64,000 bases of DNA from Belliella filtrata (GTDB lineage: Bacteria > Bacteroidota > Bacteroidia > Cytophagales > Cyclobacteriaceae), in NCBI RefSeq assembly GCF_022549775.1, contig NZ_JAKZGP010000001.1, forward strand, positions 275,507-339,506, given 5' to 3'. Made by a program: the position numbers and the translations under genes. Every line of letters begins with the position of its first letter. The first letter of the stretch is position 1. Below the pieces are notes generated by a model. The model ran no database searches, had not been told where the DNA came from, and saw only the letters and a list, made by a program, of their open reading frames with translations. Shown here piece by piece: positions 8,245-17,716 of the stretch.

Positions 8245-9411
8245 ATGAACGAAAGGTATATGCAGCGAGGTGTTTCAGCTTCCAAAGAAGATGTACACAA
8301 GGCGATTTCCAAGCTAGATAAAGGGCTATTTCCAAAGGCATTTTGTAAGATTGTAGAAGATACTTTAGGCAACGACCCTGATTATTGCAATATCATGCAT
8401 GCAGATGGAGCTGGCACCAAGTCTTCTTTAGCTTATATGTATTGGAAGGAGACCGGAGACCTTAGTGTATGGAAAGGTATAGCACAAGATGCTATCATCA
8501 TGAATACAGATGATTTACTTTGTGTTGGGGCTATAAATAACATTTTGGTCTCTTCTACCATAGGAAGAAACAAGCATTTGGTACCTGGAGAAGTAATCTC
8601 TGCAATAATAAATGGTACAGAAGAAGTACTACAGATGTTAAGAGATAATGGTGTCAATGTGGTGTTGACTGGAGGTGAGACCGCTGATGTTGGAGATTTG
8701 GTAAGGACAATAATTGTGGATAGCACGGTGACTTGCAGGATGAAGCGGGACGAAGTGATATCAAACGATAAGATTAAAGGTGGAGATGTCATCGTGGGGC
8801 TATCGTCCTATGGGCAGGCAAACTATGAGGATGCATACAATGGAGGAATGGGTAGCAATGGCCTTACTTCAGCTAGACATGATGTTTTTGCCAAAGTATT
8901 GAAGACAAAGTTTCCCGAAAGCTTTGATCCAGCAGTACCAGATGATCTAGTCTATGCTGGTAAATATAACTTGACAGACCCAGCACCAGGTACATCTGTA
9001 GATGTGGGCAAGTTAGTCTTGTCTCCTACGCGTACTTATGCCCCTATCATGGTGGAAGTGCTGAAGCAATTGAGGTCACAGATCAATGGCATTGTCCATT
9101 GTAGTGGAGGTGCGCAGACAAAAGTGCTTCACTTTGTAGATGATGTGCACGTGGTCAAAGACAACTTGTTCGAAACCCCACCACTTTTCAAAATCATTCA
9201 GGAAGAAAGTGGTACAGATTGGCAAGAAATGTACAAAGTGTTCAACATGGGTCATAGGATGGAAGTCTATTTGCATGAGCAGTATGCCCAGGAAGTGATC
9301 GATATATCTAAGAGTTATGGTGTGGATGCTCAAATCATTGGCAGAGTGCTTCCTCATAATGGAAAAAAAGTAACAGTCAAAGGTGCTCATGGCACTTTTA
9401 TATACGAGTAA
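8245..9411 (+). CDS. purM: phosphoribosylformylglycinamidine cyclo-ligase (AIR synthase)
   Basis: A 388-residue PurM that converts FGAM to AIR with ATP, supplying the substrate of PurK. Visible motifs are HADGAGTKSSLAY near residue 53, the Gly-rich VVLTGGETADVGD near 140, and LSSYGQANYE. The length fits the long Bacteroidota form. The start MNERYMQRGVS is chosen because a TAnnTTTG box lies between it and the upstream in-frame codons. The ceramidase-like gene follows after 21 bp on the same strand. Confidence 0.95.
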   Translation: MNERYMQRGVSASKEDVHKAISKLDKGLFPKAFCKIVEDTLGNDPDYCNIMHADGAGTKSSLAYMYWKETGDLSVWKGIAQDAIIMNTDDLLCVGAINNILVSSTIGRNKHLVPGEVISAIINGTEEVLQMLRDNGVNVVLTGGETADVGDLVRTIIVDSTVTCRMKRDEVISNDKIKGGDVIVGLSSYGQANYEDAYNGGMGSNGLTSARHDVFAKVLKTKFPESFDPAVPDDLVYAGKYNLTDPAPGTSVDVGKLVLSPTRTYAPIMVEVLKQLRSQINGIVHCSGGAQTKVLHFVDDVHVVKDNLFETPPLFKIIQEESGTDWQEMYKVFNMGHRMEVYLHEQYAQEVIDISKSYGVDAQIIGRVLPHNGKKVTVKGAHGTFIYE

Positions 9412-9432
9412 CAAGGCATTCCTATATCCAAG

Positions 9433-10773
9433 ATGAATATCATCTATAAATCTTTGTCGGCATTTTTTATTGGTGTGTTTATCGTGCTTTTGATCGGTGT
9501 ACTTTTGACTTCAGGAGTAGATAGAAGTCCGGTGCAGGCAAATGATTTCTATAGGGATACAATGAGTCGCCTTGAAAAACTTCGCCCGGAGCTGAATGAT
9601 GGTGACATATGGCTGGTAGGCTGGTCGAAGGTAAATGCTACTCCGAAGGAAGGAGCGTCTTTGGTGGGGTATAAGCCTCGTGGTCAATATGAGTTTGTCC
9701 AGGATAGCAGCTATGTTAGGGCATTAGTGATAGGAAATGGGGAAAGTAATGTTGCCGTGCTCAGCTATGAGCTGATGATCATCCACCCATATTTATCCAA
9801 ACTGATTCAAGATGCTGTACTGGATGAAAAGATACCTGTAGATCACCTTTATTTCACGGCCACCCATACCCATAGTGGCATTGGTGGGTATATACCAGGC
9901 TTGATGGGAGATTTTGCATTTGGAGGATTTGATCAAAAGATCGTAGATTTTTTGAAGGACCAAACCCTTACCAGTATCAAGTCTGCACTTGCTGATCAAG
10001 ATACGGCCTATATCAATTATCAAATATCAAAGACTGAGGGCTTGGTAAGCAATCGTTTTATAGCAGGAGATTCAGTAGATCCTTATGTAAGACAATTGAT
10101 TTTTCAAAAGCATAATGGGCGACGAGGAATTTTTTTGACCTATTCGGCTCATGCCACTACCTTGGATAGGAAGTTTATGGGTCTGTCGGGAGACTACCCT
10201 CATTATTTGATGGAGGATTATGAATCAAGTATTTATGAATTTGCGATGTATGCAGCTGGCACTGTTGGTAGCCATGCACCTGTAGCTCAGGGTGATTCTC
10301 CAGAAGATACCAAATCATACGCAAATCATATCTTCGATCAGAGTCAGGAAAATGTAATTAGACTGCAGCCAATAAAATCAAAAACACTAGGCTTTGGTCA
10401 GCTAAAAGTTTCATTGAGAGAAGCACAATACAGGTTGAGTGATAACATTAGGTTGAACCCAGCTTTGTTCAAGTGGGTATTTGGTGAAGTAGATCCTCAT
10501 TTTGATGCCTTGTTGATTGGCAATACTTTGTTGATAAGTAGTAGTGGTGAAGTTTCAGGAGTCTTTATGGCTGATTGGGAAGAGTTTGCCAAACAGGAGG
10601 GCTTAAACCTGATCATTACAGCTTTCAATGGTACTTATATAGGTTATATCACTCCTGACCAATATTATGATAGAAATCATAATGAGGTGAGAGATATGAA
10701 TTGGTTTGGTCCTGGAAATGGCGCTTATTTTGACACCCTCATTCGTGGTCTAATAGATAAGCCGTGGAGGTGA
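9433..10773 (+). CDS. neutral ceramidase-like amidohydrolase
   Basis: A 446-residue protein with the N-terminal domain of neutral/alkaline ceramidases, which split ceramide into sphingosine and fatty acid at a zinc site. The likely zinc-binding motif THTHSG is at about residue 139, and a second histidine lies in SAHATTL. It has one N-terminal membrane or signal segment (about residues 8-30). It is shorter than the 650-700-residue enzymes and lacks most of the C-terminal beta domain, so the substrate is uncertain. It is probably co-transcribed with purM. Confidence 0.8.
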   Translation: MNIIYKSLSAFFIGVFIVLLIGVLLTSGVDRSPVQANDFYRDTMSRLEKLRPELNDGDIWLVGWSKVNATPKEGASLVGYKPRGQYEFVQDSSYVRALVIGNGESNVAVLSYELMIIHPYLSKLIQDAVLDEKIPVDHLYFTATHTHSGIGGYIPGLMGDFAFGGFDQKIVDFLKDQTLTSIKSALADQDTAYINYQISKTEGLVSNRFIAGDSVDPYVRQLIFQKHNGRRGIFLTYSAHATTLDRKFMGLSGDYPHYLMEDYESSIYEFAMYAAGTVGSHAPVAQGDSPEDTKSYANHIFDQSQENVIRLQPIKSKTLGFGQLKVSLREAQYRLSDNIRLNPALFKWVFGEVDPHFDALLIGNTLLISSSGEVSGVFMADWEEFAKQEGLNLIITAFNGTYIGYITPDQYYDRNHNEVRDMNWFGPGNGAYFDTLIRGLIDKPWR

Positions 10774-10785
10774 TATTCTTTGAAT

Positions 10786-11196
10786 CTACTTTTCTACTCT
10801 TTTGAGTCTATAGGTATCTTCGAAATTGCCATTGTTTCTTGTCAAAGTCAGTTCCTGACCAGAAAGCATCGCGTCATACTCTCCATTGAGTATCAAAGAC
10901 CAATCAAAGTCAGCCGTAAAGAAGCAATCATTAGCAAAAATAACCTTTGCGTCTTCGATACTGTAGGATCCATTGCAAATCACAGGGTATCTAGGCTCCT
11001 TGTGTGATCCTTTGTAGGTATTTCCTTCAAACTCAAGACTCACTTCAGATAGTCCAAGACTTATACCACTTTCTACGCGCTCAAAAGTTCCTTCAAACTT
11101 ACCGCTTAAATTTTCTACAACCACATTATCTAGTTGATTACAAGACACCATGTAGTTCATGATGCACAGCAGAAATATATTCTTGATGATATTCAT
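10786..11196 (-). CDS. hypothetical lipoprotein
   Basis: A 136-residue predicted lipoprotein with a signal peptide ending in MVSC (lipid-modified Cys19). The mature part looks like a small beta-barrel lipid- or ligand-binding fold: it alternates short strands with the repeats GKFEGTFE, GNTYKG, NGSY and NGEY. Two further cysteines (in PVICNG and NDCFF) could form a disulfide. No family name is recognised. It converges on the ceramidase-like gene with a 12-bp gap. Confidence 0.7.
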   Translation of the reverse strand: MNIIKNIFLLCIMNYMVSCNQLDNVVVENLSGKFEGTFERVESGISLGLSEVSLEFEGNTYKGSHKEPRYPVICNGSYSIEDAKVIFANDCFFTADFDWSLILNGEYDAMLSGQELTLTRNNGNFEDTYRLKRVEK

Positions 11197-11415
11197 TATC
11201 TGTTACTTGATTACATTCAAAGTCGAGACGATTTTTTTTGCTAATATGTCTCAAAATATTGTTTTTGAAAACCAACATGCAAATATTCAAAGGAATAGAA
11301 TTACAATGCAGATTCTAAATCGGATGGTTTTCGACTCATTCTATGGATTAAACCAAAACTATTCCAGTCTTAAAACGCTATGATTCTCGGCAGACAATAT
11401 ATACCTTGCTATAGC

Positions 11416-12066
11416 ATGAAGTATTTGGACGTACATACACACTTCAAGAAACGAGCCTTGTCAGTATATCAAGCTGACCTTACGGCTCCAAAGGAGGATG
11501 GTTGGTATTCTATGGGAATACATCCATGGGATGTTACTGAAAATTGGGAGATTCAATACAAAAATATATCAGCGATTGCTTCAGATAGCAACTTTGTGGC
11601 AATAGGTGAGTGTGGGTTCGATTTGATAAGAGGAATAGAAGATCCTGAAATACAATTTCAGGCTTTCAAAGCTCAGTTGAAGCTGGCTTATTCTTGGGGT
11701 TTACCTGTAATCATGCATCAAGTAAAAGGCTTGCATTTACTTCAGCGTATGCTCAAGGAGTTGCAGCATATCCCAGCCATCATTTGGCATGGCTATAACT
11801 CTAAGCCTGAAATTATGAAGTCTGTACAAGAGTTTCCAATCTATTTTTCTTTTGGATCAGCAATATTTCAAGAAAAATCATCAGCACTCAAGAGCTTGAA
11901 AATGATTTCTTTAAACCGAATTTTTTTTGAGACAGATGATGTTGACATAAAAATAGATGAAGTTTTTGAGAGGTCTTCATTAATTTTGCAAATTCCTGAA
12001 GAAGTTTTGGCAGATCAGGTTATCAAAAATTGGAACAGTATATCAAATAATAAAATAGATGGATAA
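11416..12066 (+). CDS. TatD-family metal-dependent hydrolase
   Basis: A 216-residue TIM-barrel hydrolase of the TatD group. The metal-binding DVHTH is at residues 4-8; the second site GECGFD is at about 67-72, MHQVKG follows, and the last acidic ligand is in FFETDDVD. TatD proteins are 3'-5' exonucleases or D-aminoacyl-tRNA-type hydrolases; which applies is not clear. The ATG at 11416 is chosen over the longer frame from 11380 because homologues start right before this motif. The next gene overlaps it by 8 bp. Confidence 0.88.
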   Translation: MKYLDVHTHFKKRALSVYQADLTAPKEDGWYSMGIHPWDVTENWEIQYKNISAIASDSNFVAIGECGFDLIRGIEDPEIQFQAFKAQLKLAYSWGLPVIMHQVKGLHLLQRMLKELQHIPAIIWHGYNSKPEIMKSVQEFPIYFSFGSAIFQEKSSALKSLKMISLNRIFFETDDVDIKIDEVFERSSLILQIPEEVLADQVIKNWNSISNNKIDG

Positions 12067-12784
12067 TTTGGCTTGGCTTTCACGCACAGAACTGATAGTA
12101 GGAAGAGATGGATTGGAAAAACTAGCAAAGAAGCATGTTTTGGTTGTGGGACTAGGAGGAGTTGGTTCTTTTGCGGCTGAATTTATATGCAGAAGTGGAA
12201 TTGGGGAATTGACAATCATTGATGGGGATGCAGTAGATGTAAGCAATTGCAACAGGCAGCTTCCTGCTACGCAAAAAAATGTAGGACAATCCAAGGCTGA
12301 GTGGATGGAAGAGCGCTTGCTTGCGATCAATCCACACTTGAAAATCAATGTCATCAGACAATTTTTGAAACCAGGGGCTATGTTCAGGTTACTTCAGGAA
12401 AATGAGTTTGACTATGTTGTTGATTGTATAGATAGTTTTTCACCCAAATTGCACCTTATAGAAAGTGCTTATTTAAGGGGGTTTCCTTTAGTCAGTTCTA
12501 TGGGTGCAGGAGGAAAAGTAGACCCTACTCAGATCAGAATAGCAGATATTTCAGAAACATACAATTGTAAATTGGCAAAGCATGTGAGAAAAAGAATAAA
12601 GAATAAGGGAATTTCTTCGGGTTTCAAGGCGGTGTTTTCTACTGAGTTGTATAACAAAGAAAGCTTGATGATGACTGATGGAACTAATTTTAAAAAATCA
12701 GCCTATGGAACAATGTCATTCTTGCCAGCAGCATTTGGCTGTAGCTGTGCTTCCGTGGTGATTAATGATCTATTGGCAAGTTAG
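12059..12784 (+). CDS. tcdA: tRNA threonylcarbamoyladenosine dehydratase (ThiF/E1-like)
   Basis: A 241-residue E1-like adenylating enzyme. The ATP-binding Rossmann motif VVGLGGVGSFAAE is at about residues 31-43, and SNCNRQLPA follows near 61. DCIDSFSPKLHL is the conserved Asp-containing segment. TcdA (CsdL) cyclises N6-threonylcarbamoyladenosine at position 37 of tRNAs that read ANN codons. It overlaps the TatD-family gene by 8 bp, so the two form an operon. Confidence 0.92.
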   Translation: MDNLAWLSRTELIVGRDGLEKLAKKHVLVVGLGGVGSFAAEFICRSGIGELTIIDGDAVDVSNCNRQLPATQKNVGQSKAEWMEERLLAINPHLKINVIRQFLKPGAMFRLLQENEFDYVVDCIDSFSPKLHLIESAYLRGFPLVSSMGAGGKVDPTQIRIADISETYNCKLAKHVRKRIKNKGISSGFKAVFSTELYNKESLMMTDGTNFKKSAYGTMSFLPAAFGCSCASVVINDLLAS

Positions 12785-12916
12785 TTTTAAGGGCGTATTT
12801 CAGCCTAATTTTTTACCTTTCAAACTGTAATTTTTCCATTCAAAATTATTGGTGTATATGCTTTAAACTTTTTATCAACTCGGTAAGTCTAAGTGTCGAT
12901 TTAAAAGCCAAAAAGA

Positions 12917-15769
12917 ATGAAAATTATTTACAGTGCGCTTATTTTCTTATTGATAATGATGGTATTACCTGATCAGGTAATTGCTCAAAGAGGGCAAGGA
13001 CAGAGGCCTGACCTCAAGGTAAAGGGGAAAGTTGTAGAAGGACCTAGTAAACTTCCTATGATAGGAGCAAATGTCATGATCAAAACTGTTGCAGATTCGA
13101 TCTTAGTTTCTACAGTAACAGATATCGACGGAAATTTCGAATTGAGTAGGCCATGGGTTCCTACTGTTATTGTAGAAGTTTCATTTTTAGGTTTTGAGAA
13201 ATTCACCAAAGAACTTGGGATGCGAGATGAGCTAGACCTTGGGATAATTGCACTCAGAGAAGACAGTAAACTTCTCGGAGAAGTAGTCATAGAGGGGCAG
13301 ATCATTGTTGGGGAGCAAAAAGGCGATACTACATCCTTCAATGCGAATGCATTCAAAACTAGAGAAAATGCAGACGCAGAAGATCTCATCAGGAAACTCC
13401 CAGGTGTAACCATTCAAAATGGACAGGTGCAAGCACGAGGAGAGCAGGTACAAAAGGTGCTAGTAGATGGTAGGGAGTTTTTTGGAAATGATCCATTTCT
13501 AGCCATGAGAAATCTTCCAGCGGATGTTATTGATAGGGTGGAGATTTTAGATCAAAGATCTGATCAGTCTAGATTGACTGGTTTTGATGATGGAAACTAC
13601 TCCAGGACTATCAACATTGTAACAAGGAGTGATAGAAGGCAAGGGGTTTTTGGTAGGGTCTATGCTGGCTATGGTACAGATGATAGGTACTCAGCAGGTG
13701 GAAGTGTAAATATTTTCAAAGGTGATAGGAGAGTATCATTGGTAGGCCTATTTAACAATATCAATCAGCAGAATTTCTCGCAAGAGGACCTTGGTGGAGG
13801 TACAGGCGGTGGTGGAAGACCAGGAGGTGGAGGCAGAGGTGGTGTTCCCAATTTTGGTGGAGGTCAAGATAATGGTATCATCACTACCAACAGCATGGGG
13901 ATCAACTATTCTGACAAATGGGGAACAAAAACAAATGTCACTGGTAGCTATTTTTACAGCCGTTCTAGAAACAATCTTAGCAGTTTTACCAACAGAGAAA
14001 TCCTTCTTTCGGAAACCAATAGTCAGTTTTATACAGAAGATTTGATCAACACAGTGGAATCTGGAAATCACCGAGCCAACGCTAGAATCGAATATGATAT
14101 CAATCCAAAAAATGCATTGATTATTTCTCCAAGTTTGAATTACACTACTAATAATACCTTTTCTGATAGGGATGCACTTACAGTGAACAACCTGTTTGAC
14201 CCGTTGAGTAGTACAAGGTCAATCTCTGACGCTGAATCTTCTAGCATCAACTTCTCAAATAACTTAGTCTACAGGTATAAATTCGAGAAGCAAGGGAGAA
14301 CCTTGTCAACTTCTTTGTTTACAGCAATCAACAATAGGGATTCTTACGCTACACTTTATGCAGTGAACAGAGATTTTATTCGAAATATTGGTGATACGAT
14401 CAATCAAGAGACCTTGGGACTTACAGAAGGCTTCAACTATAGAGCCAATATGCAGTGGACAGAGCCATTGAATACCACTAGCTTGTTAACCTTCTCTTAT
14501 CAAGTGGCGAACAATAAATCTTCAGCAGACCAGCAGACATTCAATATCATACCAGAACTTAATGCTGTGGTATTGGATACAGCGCTAAGTAACGTTTTTG
14601 ACAACAGGTTCCTAGTTCAAAACCCAAGTATCGGCTACAGGTACAACTATAAGAACTGGAATGTGAACGCCAATTTGGATTATCAATATGCTCAGCAAGA
14701 TAACGAGGCTATTTTCCCACAAGTAGGTATTTTCAATAGAACTTTTAGTAACTTCCTACCTGGTGTAAATCTTAATTACAGAAATTCTGAAAAGGGAACC
14801 ACCTTTAGAATGAGGTATAGGACTTCTACACAAGAGCCTTCAGTCAACCAGTTGCAGAATGTAATCAACAATTCAAACCCACTAAATTTAAGTGTAGGTA
14901 ATCCAAATTTGGGTCAGTCGTTCAATCATAACCTTTTCGTAAATGTTGGAAAGCTCAACTTGGAAAAATCAAGGACTTTCTTTGTGTTTGCTTTTGCTTC
15001 ATTGACAGAGAACTTTATAGGGAATTCGACTTTTGTGACGCAAGTAGATACGCTGATCAATGATGAGGTATTGTTGAGACCAGGGGGACAATTGAGTAGG
15101 CCAGAAAACCTTGGTGGTAGATTCAACGGTAGGGTGTTTGCCACCTATGGCGCACCGATAAAAGGGATCAAGTCACAATTCAACTCTAACACTTCTGTTT
15201 CATTTAACAGAACTCCCGGTATCATTAACGGACAAAGAAACTTGAATGATAACATTGACTTGAGTCAAGGTGTTACCTTGACGTCGAATATCAGCAAGGA
15301 TTTTGATTTTACACTCTCCACTACGGGTACTTACACAATTGTAAATTCTTCCCTTCAAACGAGTTTAAATAATAACTATTACGTCCAAAACTCAAATATT
15401 AGACTTTACTATTCACCAAACAATGGGAAGTTATTTGTTTCCAATGTCGTGAACAATGCTTTGTACAGAGGACTATCAGCTGGACTAGATCAATCCGTAT
15501 GGTTATGGAATATTGAGGGTGGCTATAGATTCTTGAAAAACAATAAAGGTGAGGTAAAGGTAACAGTATTTGATTTGTTGGGTCAAAACAATGCCATTGC
15601 TAGAACAATCAATGATGTGTCTATCACAGATACGTTTACCCGTGTACTTACCAGATATGCTTTATTGACATTTACATATCATATAGGCAGCTTCAAGCAA
15701 CCTGAAAGAAATCAGTCTCAGCAAGGAGGCCCTGGAATGAGAATGATGCAGGGAGGTCGCAGTTGGTAA
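12917..15769 (+). CDS. outer-membrane beta-barrel protein, TonB-receptor-like
   Basis: A 950-residue outer-membrane protein. It has a signal peptide (residues 1-23), a carboxypeptidase-regulatory-like domain (about 34-110), a plug-like domain (about 125-225, with IRKLPGVTIQNGQV), and a long C-terminal barrel of the OMP_b-brl_3 type. A glycine-rich segment (about residues 293-318) sits in what should be an extracellular loop. The C-terminus is Gly/Met/Gln-rich and does not end in the usual aromatic residue, except Trp in GGRSW. No TonB partner or SusD lies nearby, so the substrate is unknown. A strong terminator follows. Confidence 0.9.
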   Translation: MKIIYSALIFLLIMMVLPDQVIAQRGQGQRPDLKVKGKVVEGPSKLPMIGANVMIKTVADSILVSTVTDIDGNFELSRPWVPTVIVEVSFLGFEKFTKELGMRDELDLGIIALREDSKLLGEVVIEGQIIVGEQKGDTTSFNANAFKTRENADAEDLIRKLPGVTIQNGQVQARGEQVQKVLVDGREFFGNDPFLAMRNLPADVIDRVEILDQRSDQSRLTGFDDGNYSRTINIVTRSDRRQGVFGRVYAGYGTDDRYSAGGSVNIFKGDRRVSLVGLFNNINQQNFSQEDLGGGTGGGGRPGGGGRGGVPNFGGGQDNGIITTNSMGINYSDKWGTKTNVTGSYFYSRSRNNLSSFTNREILLSETNSQFYTEDLINTVESGNHRANARIEYDINPKNALIISPSLNYTTNNTFSDRDALTVNNLFDPLSSTRSISDAESSSINFSNNLVYRYKFEKQGRTLSTSLFTAINNRDSYATLYAVNRDFIRNIGDTINQETLGLTEGFNYRANMQWTEPLNTTSLLTFSYQVANNKSSADQQTFNIIPELNAVVLDTALSNVFDNRFLVQNPSIGYRYNYKNWNVNANLDYQYAQQDNEAIFPQVGIFNRTFSNFLPGVNLNYRNSEKGTTFRMRYRTSTQEPSVNQLQNVINNSNPLNLSVGNPNLGQSFNHNLFVNVGKLNLEKSRTFFVFAFASLTENFIGNSTFVTQVDTLINDEVLLRPGGQLSRPENLGGRFNGRVFATYGAPIKGIKSQFNSNTSVSFNRTPGIINGQRNLNDNIDLSQGVTLTSNISKDFDFTLSTTGTYTIVNSSLQTSLNNNYYVQNSNIRLYYSPNNGKLFVSNVVNNALYRGLSAGLDQSVWLWNIEGGYRFLKNNKGEVKVTVFDLLGQNNAIARTINDVSITDTFTRVLTRYALLTFTYHIGSFKQPERNQSQQGGPGMRMMQGGRSW

Positions 15770-15792
15770 GTTGTTTGGGACTTTTGACCAAT

Positions 15793-15830
15793 AAAAAAAC
15801 CGAGATCAAAATTTTGATCTCGGTTTTTTT
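15793..15830. terminator. bidirectional rho-independent terminator
   Basis: A perfect 38-base palindrome: A7, the stem CCGAGATCAAAA / TTTTGATCTCGG, then T7. Both strands end in a T-run, so it serves the barrel protein gene and the convergent fasciclin gene. Confidence 0.9.
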
Positions 15831-15850
15831 ATTGATTTCTCGCTGGTTGA

Positions 15851-16420
15851 TTACTCAGACTTTGGCATCACTACAGTATCGATAGAGTGAATTACACCGT
15901 TAGACTGGTACACATCAGCAATAGTAACTTTTGATTTGTTACCGTTTTCATCTGTGATGTAAAGGTCTTTACCTTGCATCCAGGCTGTCAATTCACCACC
16001 TTGAACAGTAGTTAGTGTAGCTTTACCGTTACCTTTCTTGATAGCTTCAGCAATTTCTTTTGATCCCATTTTTCCAGATACTACGTGGTAAGTCAAAATT
16101 GTAGTCAAAGTAGCTTTGTTTTCTGGTTGTACTAGAGACTCTACAGTTCCAGCAGGGAGTTTTTCGAAGGCAGCATTGTCAGGAGCAAATACTGTAAAAG
16201 GACCAGGAGTTTGAAGTGTCTCAACCAATCCAGCAGCTTTTACTGCCGCTACAAGTGTAGTGTGGTCTTTAGAATTTACTGCGTTTTCCACAATGTTTTT
16301 AGAAGGATACATTGGAGCTCCACCTACAGTTACAGTTTTTTCTTTTTGTGCAAAAGATTCAGATGTGAACATTGCCATGATAGCTAATAGCGCTAGGGTA
16401 AGAGATTTGATAGTTTTCAT
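15851..16420 (-). CDS. secreted fasciclin-domain protein
   Basis: A 189-residue protein with a signal peptide (cleavage near ESFA-Q, residue 24) and one FAS1/fasciclin domain. Fasciclin signatures are visible: GPFTVFAPDNAAFEKLP near residue 77 and the C-terminal YQSNGVIHSIDTVVMP. Such proteins act in adhesion at the cell surface. It is monocistronic, and the convergent terminator at 15793-15830 ends it. Confidence 0.93.
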   Translation of the reverse strand: MKTIKSLTLALLAIMAMFTSESFAQKEKTVTVGGAPMYPSKNIVENAVNSKDHTTLVAAVKAAGLVETLQTPGPFTVFAPDNAAFEKLPAGTVESLVQPENKATLTTILTYHVVSGKMGSKEIAEAIKKGNGKATLTTVQGGELTAWMQGKDLYITDENGNKSKVTIADVYQSNGVIHSIDTVVMPKSE

Positions 16421-16496
16421 AATGGTTTATTTTTAGATGTAAGCAATTACGCAACGATCGTGAAAACTGGATTTATCTACTATGGAAAAAAATAAA

Positions 16497-16518
16497 GGCT
16501 AGCCCTGATGAGCTAGCC
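16497..16518 (-). terminator. rho-independent terminator
   Basis: A 7-bp perfect stem (GGCTAGC / GCTAGCC) with an 8-base loop. On the minus strand it is followed by a T-rich run, ending the gene at 16548-16928. Confidence 0.65.
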
Positions 16519-16547
16519 ATATTTGTTTTAGGTTTATTGGTATTTGC

Positions 16548-16928
16548 TTAATTATCTTCTTTGAAACGATCTACTATGTATAGAAAAAGATTGAAAGATA
16601 AAGTTGACATGCCTTCTTTTTTCAACTCTTTATCGCTTCCTTGTTTATATATCGGGTTTTCCTTTTTGACGAGGTTAATTCCTGAAGATTTTGACTCTTT
16701 TAGCAAAATTTGATTATTTTGTTTGCTATTGAGTTCATTTCTAGACTCAGTACTGGTGTATTCAGGACTTTCGTGAGGATACACCACATCGGCGTTCCTA
16801 GGAAGGTCTTGCATTGTCCTTTCTTTATCGCTTTGAGCAAATATATCAAAGGTGCCAAAAGAGCAAAATAAAATTATGAACAGAATGCCTTTAGCTTGTG
16901 TTGAGGAAATATAATTCTGAGCTGACAT
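16548..16928 (-). CDS. hypothetical exported protein
   Basis: A 126-residue protein not recognised. A hydrophobic segment at about residues 14-31 looks like a signal peptide with a possible cleavage after FA-Q. The mature part is polar and rich in Ser, Asn, Glu and Lys, with low predicted structure, and ends in a short hydrophobic patch (LSFNLFLYIVDRF). It has its own terminator and is divergent from csaA. Confidence 0.6.
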   Translation of the reverse strand: MSAQNYISSTQAKGILFIILFCSFGTFDIFAQSDKERTMQDLPRNADVVYPHESPEYTSTESRNELNSKQNNQILLKESKSSGINLVKKENPIYKQGSDKELKKEGMSTLSFNLFLYIVDRFKEDN

Positions 16929-17007
16929 CTTGGTTAGTTCTTCAGTGGATTTAAATATCTGTCAATTAGACACTAAGGTTTGTAAAAATAGAAAATTATT
17001 AAATGTT

Positions 17008-17343
17008 ATGCAAACGGTTGATATCACAGATTTTCAAAAAATTGATCTAAGGATTGGTTCAATTGTAAAAATAGAGGAATTTGAAAAGGCAAGAAACCCT
17101 TCTTATAAGTTATGGATTGACTTAGGCGATTTGGGTATAAAGAAGTCCTCGGCCCAAATTACAGCACTTTATTTGCCAGAGGAACTGATCGGGAAGCAAG
17201 TGATATGTGTGTGTAACTTTAAGCCTAGGCAGATTGCGGATTTTATGTCAGAAGTTTTGGTAACAGGTTTTGATCAGGAAAAAGGAAAAGTGGCATTAGC
17301 TACTGTGGATATGACAGTACCAAACGGCTCGAAACTACATTAA
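17008..17343 (+). CDS. csaA: CsaA-type tRNA-binding-domain protein
   Basis: A 111-residue single-domain protein of the tRNA_bind (OB-fold) family; CsaA is a chaperone-like protein that assists protein export. Residues 8-25 (FQKIDLRIGSIVKIEEF) and the central QITALYLPEELIGKQ with VCNFKPRQI are typical. The ATG at 17008 gives the family's usual length; the frame open from 16930 runs through the upstream promoter region. Its stop overlaps the convergent Rieske gene by 4 bp. Confidence 0.9.
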   Translation: MQTVDITDFQKIDLRIGSIVKIEEFEKARNPSYKLWIDLGDLGIKKSSAQITALYLPEELIGKQVICVCNFKPRQIADFMSEVLVTGFDQEKGKVALATVDMTVPNGSKLH

Positions 17344-17663
17344 GGTAGCAGGATAGTCAAACCTTCTTCTGTAAGTTTTGTTTGATAAGTAATGAGGGAG
17401 TCGCAACTTCCAGCCCTAACTTCCCCAGTATTGAGATCAAACCTATACTGATGAAGTGGACATACTACCTCTTCAAAATCGGTGACAAATCCTTCCTTTA
17501 ATGAAGCCATGCGATGAGGACAGAGCTTTTGAAAGGCAAAAAACTTAGTCTCGATTCTACTGACACAGATTTGAGTAGCGCCAACGCTCACAAGCTTGAT
17601 TTGCTTGTTGGGTATAAGTTCAAGTACTTGATTATCTGAATTACCTAGGGTGAAAGTTTTCAT
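17340..17663 (-). CDS. Rieske [2Fe-2S] domain protein
   Basis: A 107-residue ferredoxin-like Rieske protein. Two ligand pairs, CPH at about residues 43-45 and CPLH at about 62-65, make the C-x-H...C-x2-H cluster site. It is stand-alone without a catalytic domain, so it is probably an electron-transfer component, similar to NirD- or BphF-type proteins. No oxygenase is adjacent. A single-gene unit convergent to csaA. Confidence 0.88.
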   Translation of the reverse strand: MKTFTLGNSDNQVLELIPNKQIKLVSVGATQICVSRIETKFFAFQKLCPHRMASLKEGFVTDFEEVVCPLHQYRFDLNTGEVRAGSCDSLITYQTKLTEEGLTILLP

Positions 17664-17716
17664 TTTGAGTTATTTTATTGATAAATTACAAACATAAAAC
17701 TAACCATACATATACC

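Noticed and set aside
10780..11007. 75-codon plus-strand frame after the ceramidase gene
   Set aside because: It is antisense to the lipoprotein gene at 10786-11196, which has a proper signal peptide and lipobox.
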